Source of the DNA: JAJDXW01 sp965243335
GTDB lineage: Bacteria > Pseudomonadota > Gammaproteobacteria > HK1
DNA length: 64,000 nt
Assembly: GCA_965243335.1 (NCBI GenBank)
Contig: OZ251545.1
Location: 2,294,001 to 2,358,000, forward strand
Direction: 5' to 3'
Position 1 is the first letter of the stretch; every line of letters starts with the position of its first letter. Below the pieces are notes generated by a model. It ran no database searches. It had not been told where the DNA came from and saw only the letters and a program-made list of their open reading frames with translations. This document shows, piece by piece, positions 33,496 through 42,350 of this stretch. The translations under genes were made by a program, and so were the position numbers.

Positions 33496-35276
33496 GGATA
33501 CCTCCCGGTGGTGGTCGGTGGGTCGTGCTGGTCGACGGCGGCACCGAGGCCGGCAGCGTCGACGAGGGCGGCGCCCCCGGCGCTCTCCCGGGCCGCGAGG
33601 AACCCGAGCACGAGGGCGAGGAGGAGCGCGATGAGGACGTTGCGCACCATCGTCCCGATGGACGGGGCGGCGGCCAGGACCCCCTCCGGACGGAACGGAT
33701 GGATCACCGCGTCCGCCGCCCGCCCCGCCCGGGCCCGGACCGCGTCCCAGGCGGCGCCGACCGGGGCCAGCGCCCGGCCCGCGAGCCCCGCCGCCGACGG
33801 CGCCCCGCCCCCCGCGCGCCAGAGCCGGTCGACGTCGAGGGTGACCGTCAGGGTCCGCTGCATGAGGGGCAGCATGAGGAAGAACGCGAGCCCGGAGAAG
33901 AGGAGGAGCTGGAGCGCGTTCACCACGTGGGGCGCGGTGTACGGGGCGTAGTCCACCGGGAACGGCAGCAGGCGGTAGAGGGGCTCCGGCCAGACCCCGA
34001 TCCCGATGCAGAGGGCGGCGAACAGCACCATGGCCGCGCGCATGTTCCACGGCGGGTCGGGGGGGCGGAGCCCCGAATCCTTCTGGAAGAAGACGAACCA
34101 CGGGAACTTGATCCCCGCGTGCAGGAACACCCCCGCCGAGGCGGCCATGAGCAGGAACCACGCGACCGCCAGCGCCTCGTCGGTGGCCGCCTGTGCGATC
34201 ATCGACTTGCTGACGAAACCGGAGGTGAGCGGAAAGGACGAGATGGCGAGCGCCCCCACCGTTCCGCAGAGGGTGGTGAGGGGCATCGTCCGGAACAGCC
34301 CGCCGAGATCGGTGCACTTCCGGCGCCCGGTCATGTACAGCACCGACCCCGCCGACATGAGGAGCAGCGCCTTGTAGACGATGTGGGTGAACGCATGGGC
34401 GGCGGCCCCGTTCAGGGCCATCTCGGTGCCGATCCCGACCCCCGCGACCATGAACCCCACCTGGTTCACGATGCTGTAGGCGAGGATCCGGCGCATGTCG
34501 TTCTCGAGGAGGGCGTAGATGATCCCGTAGAAGATCATGAAGAGCCCGATCCAGACGAGCGCTTCGGTCCCCGGGAACCCCCGGATGAGCACGTACACCG
34601 CCGCCTTGGTGGTGAACGCGGAGAGGAACACCATGCCGCTCCACGACGCCTCGGGGTAGGCGTCCGCGAGCCAGGCGGAGAGCGGCGGCGCGGCGGCGTT
34701 GACCAGCACCCCGGCGAGGATGAGCCAGGCGCTCCACGAATCCGCCTCCATCGCCGCGAACGCGAGGGAGCCGGTCGCCGAGACGTGGAGCAGCACCCCG
34801 GCCATCAGGAACGCCCCGCCGAGCATGTGCACGACGAAGTAGCGCCCAGCCGCCCGCAGCGCCCCCTCCCCGCCCGCGGCGAGCAGCACCCCGGTCGAGG
34901 CGAGGGCCATCAGCTCCCAGAACACGAACAGGGTGAGGAGGTCTCCCGCGAGGGCGACCCCGATCGCGCTTCCCGCGTAGATGAAGGCGCACGCGAGCTC
35001 CAGGGTGCGGGTCTGGTGGAGGGCGAAGAGCCCCCCCGCGAAGGCCATGATCGCGAAGATGACGGCGAAGAGCCGCCCGAGGGCGTCCACCTTGACGGGC
35101 GAGAGCTCGTAGCCGTGCGCCGTCCACGCCGCCGCCGCGCCGTCCGGGAGGGCCAGGACGAGGGCGAGGGCGGCCAGCGGAAGGGCGAGCAGGAGCGCGG
35201 CCCGCGGCCGCGCGGGCGCGAAGGGGAGCACGAGCCCGCCGAGGACGAGGACGAGGCCCGGCGGAAAGTCAATCAT
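33492..35276 (-). CDS. Proton-translocating NADH-quinone oxidoreductase/MrpD-like membrane subunit
   Basis: This 594-residue protein has about 14 predicted membrane helices and belongs to the NuoL/M/N–MrpA/D antiporter family. Conserved elements are LLTLFVFWELMALAS, FTTKAAVYVLIRGFPG (helix lysine), MRRILAYSIVNQVGFM, HIVYKALLLMSAGSVLY and GFVSKSMI. A C-terminal soluble stretch and one more helix follow. The remaining Mrp or Nuo subunits are absent, leaving only a small two-helix protein upstream. It could be an ion-translocating partner of an unknown complex. Confidence 0.88.
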   Translation of the reverse strand: MIDFPPGLVLVLGGLVLPFAPARPRAALLLALPLAALALVLALPDGAAAAWTAHGYELSPVKVDALGRLFAVIFAIMAFAGGLFALHQTRTLELACAFIYAGSAIGVALAGDLLTLFVFWELMALASTGVLLAAGGEGALRAAGRYFVVHMLGGAFLMAGVLLHVSATGSLAFAAMEADSWSAWLILAGVLVNAAAPPLSAWLADAYPEASWSGMVFLSAFTTKAAVYVLIRGFPGTEALVWIGLFMIFYGIIYALLENDMRRILAYSIVNQVGFMVAGVGIGTEMALNGAAAHAFTHIVYKALLLMSAGSVLYMTGRRKCTDLGGLFRTMPLTTLCGTVGALAISSFPLTSGFVSKSMIAQAATDEALAVAWFLLMAASAGVFLHAGIKFPWFVFFQKDSGLRPPDPPWNMRAAMVLFAALCIGIGVWPEPLYRLLPFPVDYAPYTAPHVVNALQLLLFSGLAFFLMLPLMQRTLTVTLDVDRLWRAGGGAPSAAGLAGRALAPVGAAWDAVRARAGRAADAVIHPFRPEGVLAAAPSIGTMVRNVLIALLLALVLGFLAARESAGGAALVDAAGLGAAVDQHDPPTTTGRYP

Positions 35277-35580
35277 CGCCTTCGCGATCCTCGCCGTCGT
35301 AGTAGGCGTCGCGCCGCTTCAGGAAGACCCCGAGCCCCTTCGCGAACAGCACCATCGCGACGCAGGCCCCGAGCCCGTACCAGGCGTAGAACCCGAACGT
35401 CCCGTCGATCCCGAAGCCGGCATGGGGATGGATGAGGAGGTCGCCCAGGACGAGGGCGGCGAGCACCGCCGCGAACCCGATCCAGAGCCCCCGCACCGTG
35501 GCGGGGCGCACCAGCCAGTGCGCCGGCTCCCCGGGCGGGGCGGTCGGCGGCTCGACGCCGCGTTCCGGGTGGAAGCTCAC
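35269..35580 (-). CDS. Small two-helix membrane protein
   Basis: This 103-residue protein has two hydrophobic helices (about residues 30–50, GLWIGFAAVLAALVLGDLLI, and 65–87, FYAWYGLGACVAMVLFAKGL). Its tail is charged and acidic (LKRRDAYYDGEDREGDD). It overlaps the MrpD-like gene by eight bases and starts 22 bases after the carboxylase stop. Similar small proteins accompany orphan MrpD/NuoL-type genes. It is probably a structural subunit. Confidence 0.75.
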   Translation of the reverse strand: MSFHPERGVEPPTAPPGEPAHWLVRPATVRGLWIGFAAVLAALVLGDLLIHPHAGFGIDGTFGFYAWYGLGACVAMVLFAKGLGVFLKRRDAYYDGEDREGDD

Positions 35581-35602
35581 CGATCCCCTCCCCGCCTCCT
35601 GC

Positions 35603-38600
35603 CTACCAGGTGTCGATGCAGGGGCGCTTCTTGCCGCGCCGGGGCGCGGGCGGAGGGCACGCCCGGAGCCCCTCCACGATCCAGCGGCGCGTGTCCCGGG
35701 GGTCGATGACGTCGTCGACCTCGAACACCGTGGCGGTGTTGAGCGCCTTCCCCTGCTCGTACATGGCGGCGACCATCTCCTCGTAGCGGGCCATCCGCTC
35801 CGCCGGGTCCTCGATCGCGGCCAGCTCCTTCCGGTACCCGAGCTTGACCGCCCCTTCCAGGCCCATCCCGCCGAACTCCCCCGTCGGCCAGGAGACCGCG
35901 AAGAACGGGGCGTGGAAGCTCCCCGCGGCCATCGCCTGGGCCCCGAGGCCGTAGGACTTGCGGAGCACGACGGTGAACATCGGGACGGTGACGCTCGACC
36001 CGGTGACGTACAGCCGGCAGCAGTGGCGGACCAGCGCGGTCTTCTCCGCCTCCGGCCCCACCATGTTGCCGGGGGTGTCGCAGAGGCAGAGGATGGGGAG
36101 GTCGAAGGCGTCGCAGATCTGCATGAAGCGCGCCGCCTTGTCGGCCCCGTCGCTGTCCACCGCGCCCGCGAGGTGGATCGGGTTGTTGGCGACGAGGCCG
36201 ATCGGCCGCCCCTCGATGCGGATGAAGGCGGTCACCATGCCGGGGCCGAACTCCGGCCTGAGCTCGAGCACGGAGCCTTCGTCCGCGAGCACCTCGACGA
36301 CCCGGCGCACGTCGTAGATGCGAAGCCGGTCCTCGGGGACGACGTGGCGCAGGCGCCGCTGGTCGGCGCAGGTCCACTCGTCCAGCGGGCCCTGGAAGTA
36401 CGAGAGGTAGCGCTTGGCGGCGTCCACCGCCCCCGCCTCGTCCTCGACCGCGACGTCCACCACCCCGTTCGGGACCTGCACGTCCATCGGCCCCACCTCC
36501 TCGGGGCGGAACACCCCGAGCCCCCCGCCCTCGATCATCGCCGGCCCGCCCATCCCGATGTTGGCGTTCCGGGTCGCGATGACCACGTCGCAGCAGCCGA
36601 GGACCACCGCGTTGCCGGCGAAGCACCGCCCGGACGCGATGCCGACGAGGGGCACGAGGCCGCTCAGCCGGCCGAGCAGGTGGAACGCGGGGATGTGCAG
36701 GTCCGCCGCGAACACGATGTCGGTGTCGCCCGGCCGCCCTCCCCCGCCCTCGGCGAAGAACACCATCGGCAGCCGCCACTTCTCGGCGAGGGCGAACATC
36801 CGGTCCTTCTTCTGGTGGTTGAACTTCCCCTGGGTGCCGGCGAGCACGGTGTAGTCGTAGGCCATCACGAGGCAGCGGGCCCGCTCGTCCTCGAAGAGAT
36901 GGCCGTTGACCCGCCCGATGCCGGCGACGAGCCCGTCCGCCGGGGTGCGCCGGACCAGCTCGTCCATGGAGTGCCGGGCGCGCCGGGCCGCGACCACGAG
37001 GGCGCCGTATTCGATGAACGAGCCCGCGTCCACGAGGTCGTCCACGTTCTCGCGGGCGGTCCGCTGCCCGGTGCGGCGGCGGCGCTCGACCGCGTCCGGG
37101 CGCCGTTCGTCGCGGGTGAAGGCCCGGCGCTCCAGCACTTCGGCGAGGTCGGGCCGGATCGCGTCGAGGTCGATCTCCTCGCCGCCGTCCGCCGCGGGGG
37201 GCGCCACCTCGGCCTCGTCGAGCACGAGCAGGGGGCTCCCCTCCGCGACCGTGTCCCCCTCGCGCACCGCAAGGCGCCGGACCCGCCCGGTCCGATCCGC
37301 CGCGATCACGTGCTGCATCTTCATCGCTTCCATGACGAGCAGCTCGCGGCCGAGGTGGACGGGGTCCCCCTCGCCGACGAACAGCTCGATCACCGTCCCC
37401 TGCATGGGCGCGAGGACCGCGCCCGGCTCGCGCGCGCCCGGCGCGGGGGCATGAACGGAAGGATCAGGGACGGATGGTGGGCCGCCCTGCGCTGGTTCCG
37501 GACGGCCCGGACCCGCCTCCTTGCCGTGTGCAAGCACCGCGAGCGGGTCCGCGGCGTCCACCCGGGTCCCGGCGAGGACCGCGGCGGCCGTCGACGCAGC
37601 AGCCGCCGCGCCGCCGTCGCCGCCGCCGCGCGGCAGGAGCGAGGCGCCGGGCGGGGCCGCGGGACCCGCCCTGCTCCCGTCCGTCCAGCCGGCGAGGCGC
37701 GCCTCCACGAGCCCGGTATGGAGACGGCCGGCCACGACCTCCGGGTCGGCGAGAAGGCTCCGCAGGAACGCGAGGTTGTTTGCGGCCCCCGCGATCCGGA
37801 ACTCCCCGAGCGCCCGGCGGAGCTTGCCGGCCGCCGCCGCGAAGGCGTCCGCCCCCGTCCCCGCCTCTCCGTCCGTCCGCACGACCACCTTGGCGATCAG
37901 CGGGTCGAAGCCCGGATTCGGGGCGTATCCCGCGTATCCGCTCGTGTCCACGCGCACCCCGGGACCCGTCGGCGGCTCGAAGGCGTCGACGGCCCCGCCG
38001 GCCGGGCGCACCGTGCCGTCCGGTTGCAGGGATTCGAGGTTCACCCGCGCCTGCACCGCGCAGCCGCCGCGCGGGGGGCGGCCGTTCCGCTCCCCGGGAA
38101 GCGGCGCCCCGGCCGCGAGCTCGAGCTGGAGCCGGACGAGGTCGACGCCCAGGAGCTCCTCCGTCACCGTGTGCTCGACCTGGATCCTCGGGTTGGCCTC
38201 GATGAAGTACGGGGCGCCGTCCTCGTCCACCAGGAACTCGAACGTACCGAGGTTCGCGAACCGGGCCGCCTGCGCGAGGGAGCGGGCGGCCGCGACGATG
38301 CGCTCGCGGAGCGCGGGGTCGAGGTTCGGGGCGGGCGCGATCTCGACGATCTTCTGGCGGCGCCGTTGCAGGCTGCACTCGCGCTCGCCGAAGTCGACGA
38401 CCCCGCCGGCCCCGTCGCCCGCCGCCTGGACCTCGATATGCCGCGCCCGCGCGACGAGGCGCTCGACGTAGAGCTCGCCCCGGCCGAACGCCCGCCGGGC
38501 CTCCTCGCGGCAGCGCGGCCACTCGCGCTCGAGCGCCGCGGCGCTCCGCACCGCCGCCATCCCGCGGCCCCCTCCCCCTCCGGCCGCCTTGATCATCACC

Positions 38601-39067
38601 CCGGGCCCGTCCGGCCCGAGGGAGGCGAGGAACACCCGCGCCGCCTCCAGCCCGCCCTCGATCCCGGTCCCCGGCAGCACCGGCACGCCAAGCCCCTCCG
38701 CGAACGCCCGCGCCCGCGCCTTGTCGCCGAAGAGGTCGAGGGTCTCCGCGCTCGGGCCGACGAAGGTGACGCCGCGCTCCGCGCAGCGCCGGGCGAACCC
38801 CGCGTTCTCGCTCAGGAAGCCGTATCCGGGGTGGACCGCGTCACACTTCGCGCGCTCCGCCGCTCCCAACACCGCCTCCTGATCGAGATAGGCGGCGGCC
38901 CCCCGTCCGGGCAGGGTCTCCACCTCCTCCGCCCGCAGCGCGTGGAGGGACCCCGCATCGTCCTCGGAGCACACCGCGACCGCGGCGATCCCGAGCTCCG
39001 CCGCGCTCCGCGCGACGCGGATCGCGATCTCGCCCCGATTGGCGATGAGGACGCGCCCGAGTCCCAT
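35603..39067 (-). CDS. Single-chain biotin-dependent acyl-CoA carboxylase (BC–BCCP–CT fusion)
   Basis: This 1154-residue protein joins three enzymes. The biotin carboxylase is at about 1–450 (VLIANRGEIAIRVARSA, HPGYGFLSENAGFA, KAAGGGGGRGM, NPRIQVEHTVTEELLG). The biotinyl domain is at about 545–615 (MEAMKMQ, Lys near 582). A fused beta/alpha carboxyltransferase occupies about 630–1154 (GRVNGHLFEDE, GMGGPAMIEGGGLG, CDTPGNMVGPEAE). Known single-chain enzymes of this order are the long-chain acyl-CoA carboxylases. The substrate here is not fixed by sequence. It heads a four-gene operon with the small membrane protein, the MrpD-like protein and the LLM enzyme. Confidence 0.92.
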   Translation of the reverse strand: MGLGRVLIANRGEIAIRVARSAAELGIAAVAVCSEDDAGSLHALRAEEVETLPGRGAAAYLDQEAVLGAAERAKCDAVHPGYGFLSENAGFARRCAERGVTFVGPSAETLDLFGDKARARAFAEGLGVPVLPGTGIEGGLEAARVFLASLGPDGPGVMIKAAGGGGGRGMAAVRSAAALEREWPRCREEARRAFGRGELYVERLVARARHIEVQAAGDGAGGVVDFGERECSLQRRRQKIVEIAPAPNLDPALRERIVAAARSLAQAARFANLGTFEFLVDEDGAPYFIEANPRIQVEHTVTEELLGVDLVRLQLELAAGAPLPGERNGRPPRGGCAVQARVNLESLQPDGTVRPAGGAVDAFEPPTGPGVRVDTSGYAGYAPNPGFDPLIAKVVVRTDGEAGTGADAFAAAAGKLRRALGEFRIAGAANNLAFLRSLLADPEVVAGRLHTGLVEARLAGWTDGSRAGPAAPPGASLLPRGGGDGGAAAAASTAAAVLAGTRVDAADPLAVLAHGKEAGPGRPEPAQGGPPSVPDPSVHAPAPGAREPGAVLAPMQGTVIELFVGEGDPVHLGRELLVMEAMKMQHVIAADRTGRVRRLAVREGDTVAEGSPLLVLDEAEVAPPAADGGEEIDLDAIRPDLAEVLERRAFTRDERRPDAVERRRRTGQRTARENVDDLVDAGSFIEYGALVVAARRARHSMDELVRRTPADGLVAGIGRVNGHLFEDERARCLVMAYDYTVLAGTQGKFNHQKKDRMFALAEKWRLPMVFFAEGGGGRPGDTDIVFAADLHIPAFHLLGRLSGLVPLVGIASGRCFAGNAVVLGCCDVVIATRNANIGMGGPAMIEGGGLGVFRPEEVGPMDVQVPNGVVDVAVEDEAGAVDAAKRYLSYFQGPLDEWTCADQRRLRHVVPEDRLRIYDVRRVVEVLADEGSVLELRPEFGPGMVTAFIRIEGRPIGLVANNPIHLAGAVDSDGADKAARFMQICDAFDLPILCLCDTPGNMVGPEAEKTALVRHCCRLYVTGSSVTVPMFTVVLRKSYGLGAQAMAAGSFHAPFFAVSWPTGEFGGMGLEGAVKLGYRKELAAIEDPAERMARYEEMVAAMYEQGKALNTATVFEVDDVIDPRDTRRWIVEGLRACPPPAPRRGKKRPCIDTW

Positions 39068-39146
39068 CTCCCCCTCTCGTCCGTCCGCCGAGCCCAACCG
39101 CCGATCATCGACGCTCGGGCGGAGGGGAAGCAACCTCCTCCCCGGA

Positions 39147-39681
39147 ATCACCCCCGGGGCGGCTTCAGGGGACGTCCCGTCCGCCGTTGGACCTGGAGGC
39201 GGCGAGTGTTCCGGCAAGGCGCCGGGAGGAACGTCGCGGGCCGGGGAGCCCGCGCTCAGTCATCGGCGGCCGGGGCCGGGGGGGCGGTCCGCTCGATGAG
39301 GGCCTCCAGGGCGAGCCTCTGCATCGCGAGCGACCGCATCGCTTCTTCGTGGCGCTTGTCCTGCGCCTGCATGGCCTCGGTGTGCCGCCGGTCTTCCTGG
39401 TCGGCGCGCTGCTTCTCCCAGGCCTCGCGCTGCTTCTCCCAGGCTTCGCGCCGCGCCCGGTCCCGGGCGCGCTCCGCGGAGGAACGGTTCATGGCGCGGA
39501 TGCCGTACCAGATGATGCCGATCTGGCCCACGCCGATGGCGACGGAAGAGAGGAGGGAGAGGGTCTCGAAGGTGGTCATGGGCGGCTCCTGTCGATGGGC
39601 AGGTTACCACCAGGCGGGGAGAGGCGCTACGCACGCGCTCGCCGTGCGGGGCGAGGAGGCATGAGCGCGGTGGGGTTCTCA
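39147..39681. repeat. Tandem duplication, unit 1 (short)
   Basis: This unit and the one at 39803–40547 align over their whole length with an offset of 656 bases. They share the downstream sequence CCCCGGGGCGG..TTCAGGGGAC, the coding region, the upstream GTCATGGGCGGCTCCTGTCG and the ACCACCAGGCGGGGAGAGGC block. This copy has fewer coding repeats. Boundaries are by eye. Confidence 0.85.
39256..39579 (-). CDS. Membrane-anchored coiled-coil protein, short paralogue
   Basis: This 107-residue protein has an N-terminal hydrophobic helix (MTTFETLSLLSSVAIGVGQI, continuing into GIIWYGIRAM). A basic and acidic helix rich in ARDRARREAWEKQ and a short run of DKRHEEAM-type units follow, then a conserved tail (SLAMQRLALEALIERTAPPA). 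It is a close paralogue of the 173-residue protein at 39.9–40.4 kb, differing mainly in having one MQAQDKRHEEA unit where the other has about seven. The helix plus long coiled coil suggests a membrane-tethered rod. No known family is recognised. Confidence 0.7.
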   Translation of the reverse strand: MTTFETLSLLSSVAIGVGQIGIIWYGIRAMNRSSAERARDRARREAWEKQREAWEKQRADQEDRRHTEAMQAQDKRHEEAMRSLAMQRLALEALIERTAPPAPAADD

Positions 39682-39798
39682 CCATGCATGCCTCTCGCAG
39701 AGCTCTTGGGAACGACGCCGTCCCTGTGGGACAAAAAATATCCCGCCCTTCTTCTTTAATTTCAATATATCAATAGGTTAAGATCAACATCCGGGCCT
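39651..39798. repeat. Palindromic repeat element, copy A
   Basis: It begins GGCATGAGCGCGGTGGGG and continues to TTGGGAACGACGCCGTCCC, GACAAAAAATATCCCGCCC, ATATATCAATAGGTTAAG and a CCGGGCCTCTGG end. Copy C at 55.3 kb matches this from head to tail but has a large palindrome in the middle. Copy B shares the head only. The AT-rich 3' half stands out from the surroundings. Confidence 0.65.
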
Positions 39799-39802
39799 CT
39801 GG

Positions 39803-40547
39803 ATCGCCCCCGGGGCGGTTTCAGGGGACGGCCTGCCCGCCGTTGGACCTGGAGGCGGCGAGGGTTCCCGTAAAGCGCCGGGAGGAACGTCGCGGGTCGG
39901 GGAGCCCGCGCTCAGTCATCGGCGGCCGGGGCCGGGGGCGCGGTCCGCTCGATGAGGGCCTCCAGGGCGAGCCTCTGCATCGCGAGCGACCGCATCGCTT
40001 CTTCGTGCCGCTTGTCCTGCGCCTGCAGCGCTTCTTCGTGGCGCTTGTCGATGGCTTGCATCGCTTCCTGGTGCCGCTTGTCCTGCGACTGCATCGCTTC
40101 CTGATGCTGCCCGTCGATGGCCTGCATCGCTTCTTCGTGCCGCCTGTCTTGCGACTGCGTCGTTTCTTCGTGCCGCTTGTCTTGCGACTGCGTCGCTTCT
40201 TCGTGACGCTTGTCGAGGGCCTGCATGGCCTCGGTATGCCGCCGGTCTTCCTGGTCGGCGCGCTGCTTCTCCCAGGCTTCGCGCTGTTTCTCCGAAGCTT
40301 CGCGCCGCGCCCGGTCCCGGGCGCGCTCCGCGGAGGAACGGTCCATGGCGCGGATGCCGTACCAGATGATGCCGATCTGGCCCACGCCGATGGCGACGGA
40401 AGATATGAGGGAGAGGGTCTCGAAGGTAGTCATGGGCGGCTCCTGTCGGCGGACAGGTTACCACCAGGCGGGGAGAGGCGCTACGCCGAGCCGCGCGGGG
40501 CGCGCCGCCGGAGATCGAGGCATGTGCGCGGTGGGGTTCTCGCCAAT
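39803..40547. repeat. Tandem duplication, unit 2 (long)
   Basis: Second copy of the duplicated segment. It differs from unit 1 by scattered substitutions and by an extra run of about 198 bases inside the coding region that encodes additional 11-residue repeats. Confidence 0.85.
39912..40433 (-). CDS. Membrane-anchored hendecad-repeat coiled-coil protein, long paralogue
   Basis: This 173-residue protein shares the N-terminal membrane helix (SSVAIGVGQIGIIWYGIRAM) and the C-terminal LALEALIERTAPP tail with its short paralogue. Between residues about 65 and 145 it carries seven to eight 11-residue units of the form EAMQxxDKRHE, for example EATQSQDKRHE and EAMQAIDKRHE. An 11-residue period is typical of right-handed hendecad coiled coils. 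Repeat number is the main difference between the paralogues, a sign of expansion by slippage. No known family or function is recognised. Confidence 0.75.
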   Translation of the reverse strand: MTTFETLSLISSVAIGVGQIGIIWYGIRAMDRSSAERARDRARREASEKQREAWEKQRADQEDRRHTEAMQALDKRHEEATQSQDKRHEETTQSQDRRHEEAMQAIDGQHQEAMQSQDKRHQEAMQAIDKRHEEALQAQDKRHEEAMRSLAMQRLALEALIERTAPPAPAADD

Positions 40548-40660
40548 AGCGGACGCCCCTGGGTACGCCGGCGTCCCGCCGGCAGGTTCGTTCTCACGGG
40601 CGCTTCGCCCCTTCCCGGGCCGGCGGGGCGCCGGCGTACCCAAGGAGGGTGTACCCAGGT
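40510..40660. repeat. Palindromic repeat element, copy B
   Basis: It has the head GAGGCATGTGCGCGGTGGGG shared with copies A and C. It is followed by a 24-base inverted repeat with one mismatch: TGGGTACGCCGGCGTCCCGC start at 40560–40583, complement at 40619–40642. The palindrome sequence differs from that of copy C. Confidence 0.65.
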
Positions 40661-40748
40661 ACGATCCGCGAACCACCCGCCGTGGGGTGAAGTCCGCCCC
40701 AAAACCCCTCGGACCGACCCCGAACCCGGGAACGACGCCGCCCCCGGC

Positions 40749-42350
40749 TCACGCGTAGCCGAGCCGGCGGTCCCGGGCCGCGGCGGCCGGGTCCCGCCCG
40801 GCGGGAGGGCCGTGACCGCCGCCGCCGGGGGTGCGCAGGGTCACCACGTCGCCCGGCTGGAGCAGGTGCTGGACCTTCGGGTCCACCGGCTCGCCGTTGA
40901 TCTCCACCGCGCCGACCGCCCCCGGCCCGCCGCCCGCGACCCCCCGGGCCGGCGCCCGGGTCCGCTCCGCCGAGAGAAAGGCGGCGGTCGGGGTCGGCGA
41001 CGTGTTGAGGAGGCGGACCTCCTGCCCGAGCCCTCCCCGGCGGCGCCCCGCCCCGCCGCTTCCCGGGACGAGCCCCCGATGCAGCACGTGAAGCGGGCTC
41101 AGCTTCTCGATGACCTCGGTCGGGGTCGAGGAGATGTTGCTCGGCCAGCTCAGGCAGCTCTCGCCGTCCCCGGAGGCGGTGGCCCCCATGCCGCCGTTGA
41201 AGAAGAAGAGGTGGGAGAACGGCTTCCCCTGCCCGTCGACGCCGGACTGGGTGATGGACCAGAGCGGGGAGCCGGCCATCGCCATCACCCGCTCGGGAAC
41301 GACCCCGGCGAGCGCGGCGAGGGCGAGGCTCGGGATGAAGTGGCCGGTGAGCGCGCGGGACACGACGGGGGCGGGGTACGCGGGATTCACGAGGCAGCGC
41401 TCCGGCGCGCGCACCGCGACCGGGCCGAGCGAGCCGCCGTTGTTGGGGACCTCCGGGGCCGCCACGCACTTGATCGCGTACGCGCACATGGCCTCCGTAT
41501 AGCAGAGGGGAAGGTTGATCGCCCGGTCCACCTGCGGCGAGGTGCCGGCGAAGTCGAACTCCGCCCGGTCCCCCGCGATCGTCAGCGCGAGCCGGAGGCG
41601 GAGCGGCTCGTCGAAGCCGTCCGTCTCCAGGGCGGCGGTGTGGCGTCCGTCGGGAATCGTGCGGATCGCGCTCCGCATGGCGGCTTCGGTGCGGCGCCGG
41701 ATCTCGCCGGAGAGCGCCTCGAGCGAAGTCATCGCGTACTCGCGGACGAGCGAGACGAGGCGGGACTCCATGAGGTCGAGGGCGGTGACCTGGGCCCAGA
41801 GGTCCCCCCCGGTCAGCTCGGGGGTGCGGACGTTGCGCGCGAGGAGCCGGAGCAGGGTCTCGTCCGGCCTCCCCTCCGACAGGAGCTTCATGATCGGGAT
41901 CTGGAGCCCCTCCTCGAAGATCTCGCGCGCCTCCGGGGAGCGGACGCGCCCGCCGATGTCCGGGGCGTGGGCGGTGCTCGCCGCGAACCCGAGGAGCCTG
42001 CCGTCGAGAAAGACCGGCTTCGCGACGCAGAGGTCGGGGAGATGCCCGGTCCCCATCCACGGGTCGTTGGTGATGAGGACGTCGCCCGGCGCGAGCGCCC
42101 CCGGCGGAAACTCGTCCAGGAAGTGCCGCACGGTGCGCGGCAGGGTGCTGATGAAGGACGGGATGCTGTCCGTCGCCTGGGCGATCGAGCGGCCCGCCGC
42201 ATCCGTGAGAACGCAGGAGAAGTCGTGCGACTCGCGGACGACGGTGGAGAAGGAGGTGCGAACGAGGGCCGCCGCCGCCTCGTCGGCGATGGAGATGAGC
42301 CGGGTCCACAGGACCTCGAGGCTGGCCGCGTCGAGGGGGCGGGCGCTCAC
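40749..42350 (-). CDS. hyuB: Hydantoinase B/oxoprolinase family protein (HyuB 2)
   Basis: This 533-residue HyuB subunit starts at GTG 42348–42350, overlapping the hyuA stop by GTGA. It has VLWTRLISIADEAAAALVRT, SHDFSCVLTDAAGRSIAQAT, the NDPWMGTGHLPDL motif, and the C-terminal GDVVTLRTPGGGGHGPPAGR. This matches the acetone/acetophenone carboxylase- and N-methylhydantoinase-type B subunits more closely than HyuB 1 does. It works with the upstream HyuA. Downstream genes are repeats, so it ends the operon. Confidence 0.92.
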   Translation of the reverse strand: MSARPLDAASLEVLWTRLISIADEAAAALVRTSFSTVVRESHDFSCVLTDAAGRSIAQATDSIPSFISTLPRTVRHFLDEFPPGALAPGDVLITNDPWMGTGHLPDLCVAKPVFLDGRLLGFAASTAHAPDIGGRVRSPEAREIFEEGLQIPIMKLLSEGRPDETLLRLLARNVRTPELTGGDLWAQVTALDLMESRLVSLVREYAMTSLEALSGEIRRRTEAAMRSAIRTIPDGRHTAALETDGFDEPLRLRLALTIAGDRAEFDFAGTSPQVDRAINLPLCYTEAMCAYAIKCVAAPEVPNNGGSLGPVAVRAPERCLVNPAYPAPVVSRALTGHFIPSLALAALAGVVPERVMAMAGSPLWSITQSGVDGQGKPFSHLFFFNGGMGATASGDGESCLSWPSNISSTPTEVIEKLSPLHVLHRGLVPGSGGAGRRRGGLGQEVRLLNTSPTPTAAFLSAERTRAPARGVAGGGPGAVGAVEINGEPVDPKVQHLLQPGDVVTLRTPGGGGHGPPAGRDPAAAARDRRLGYA

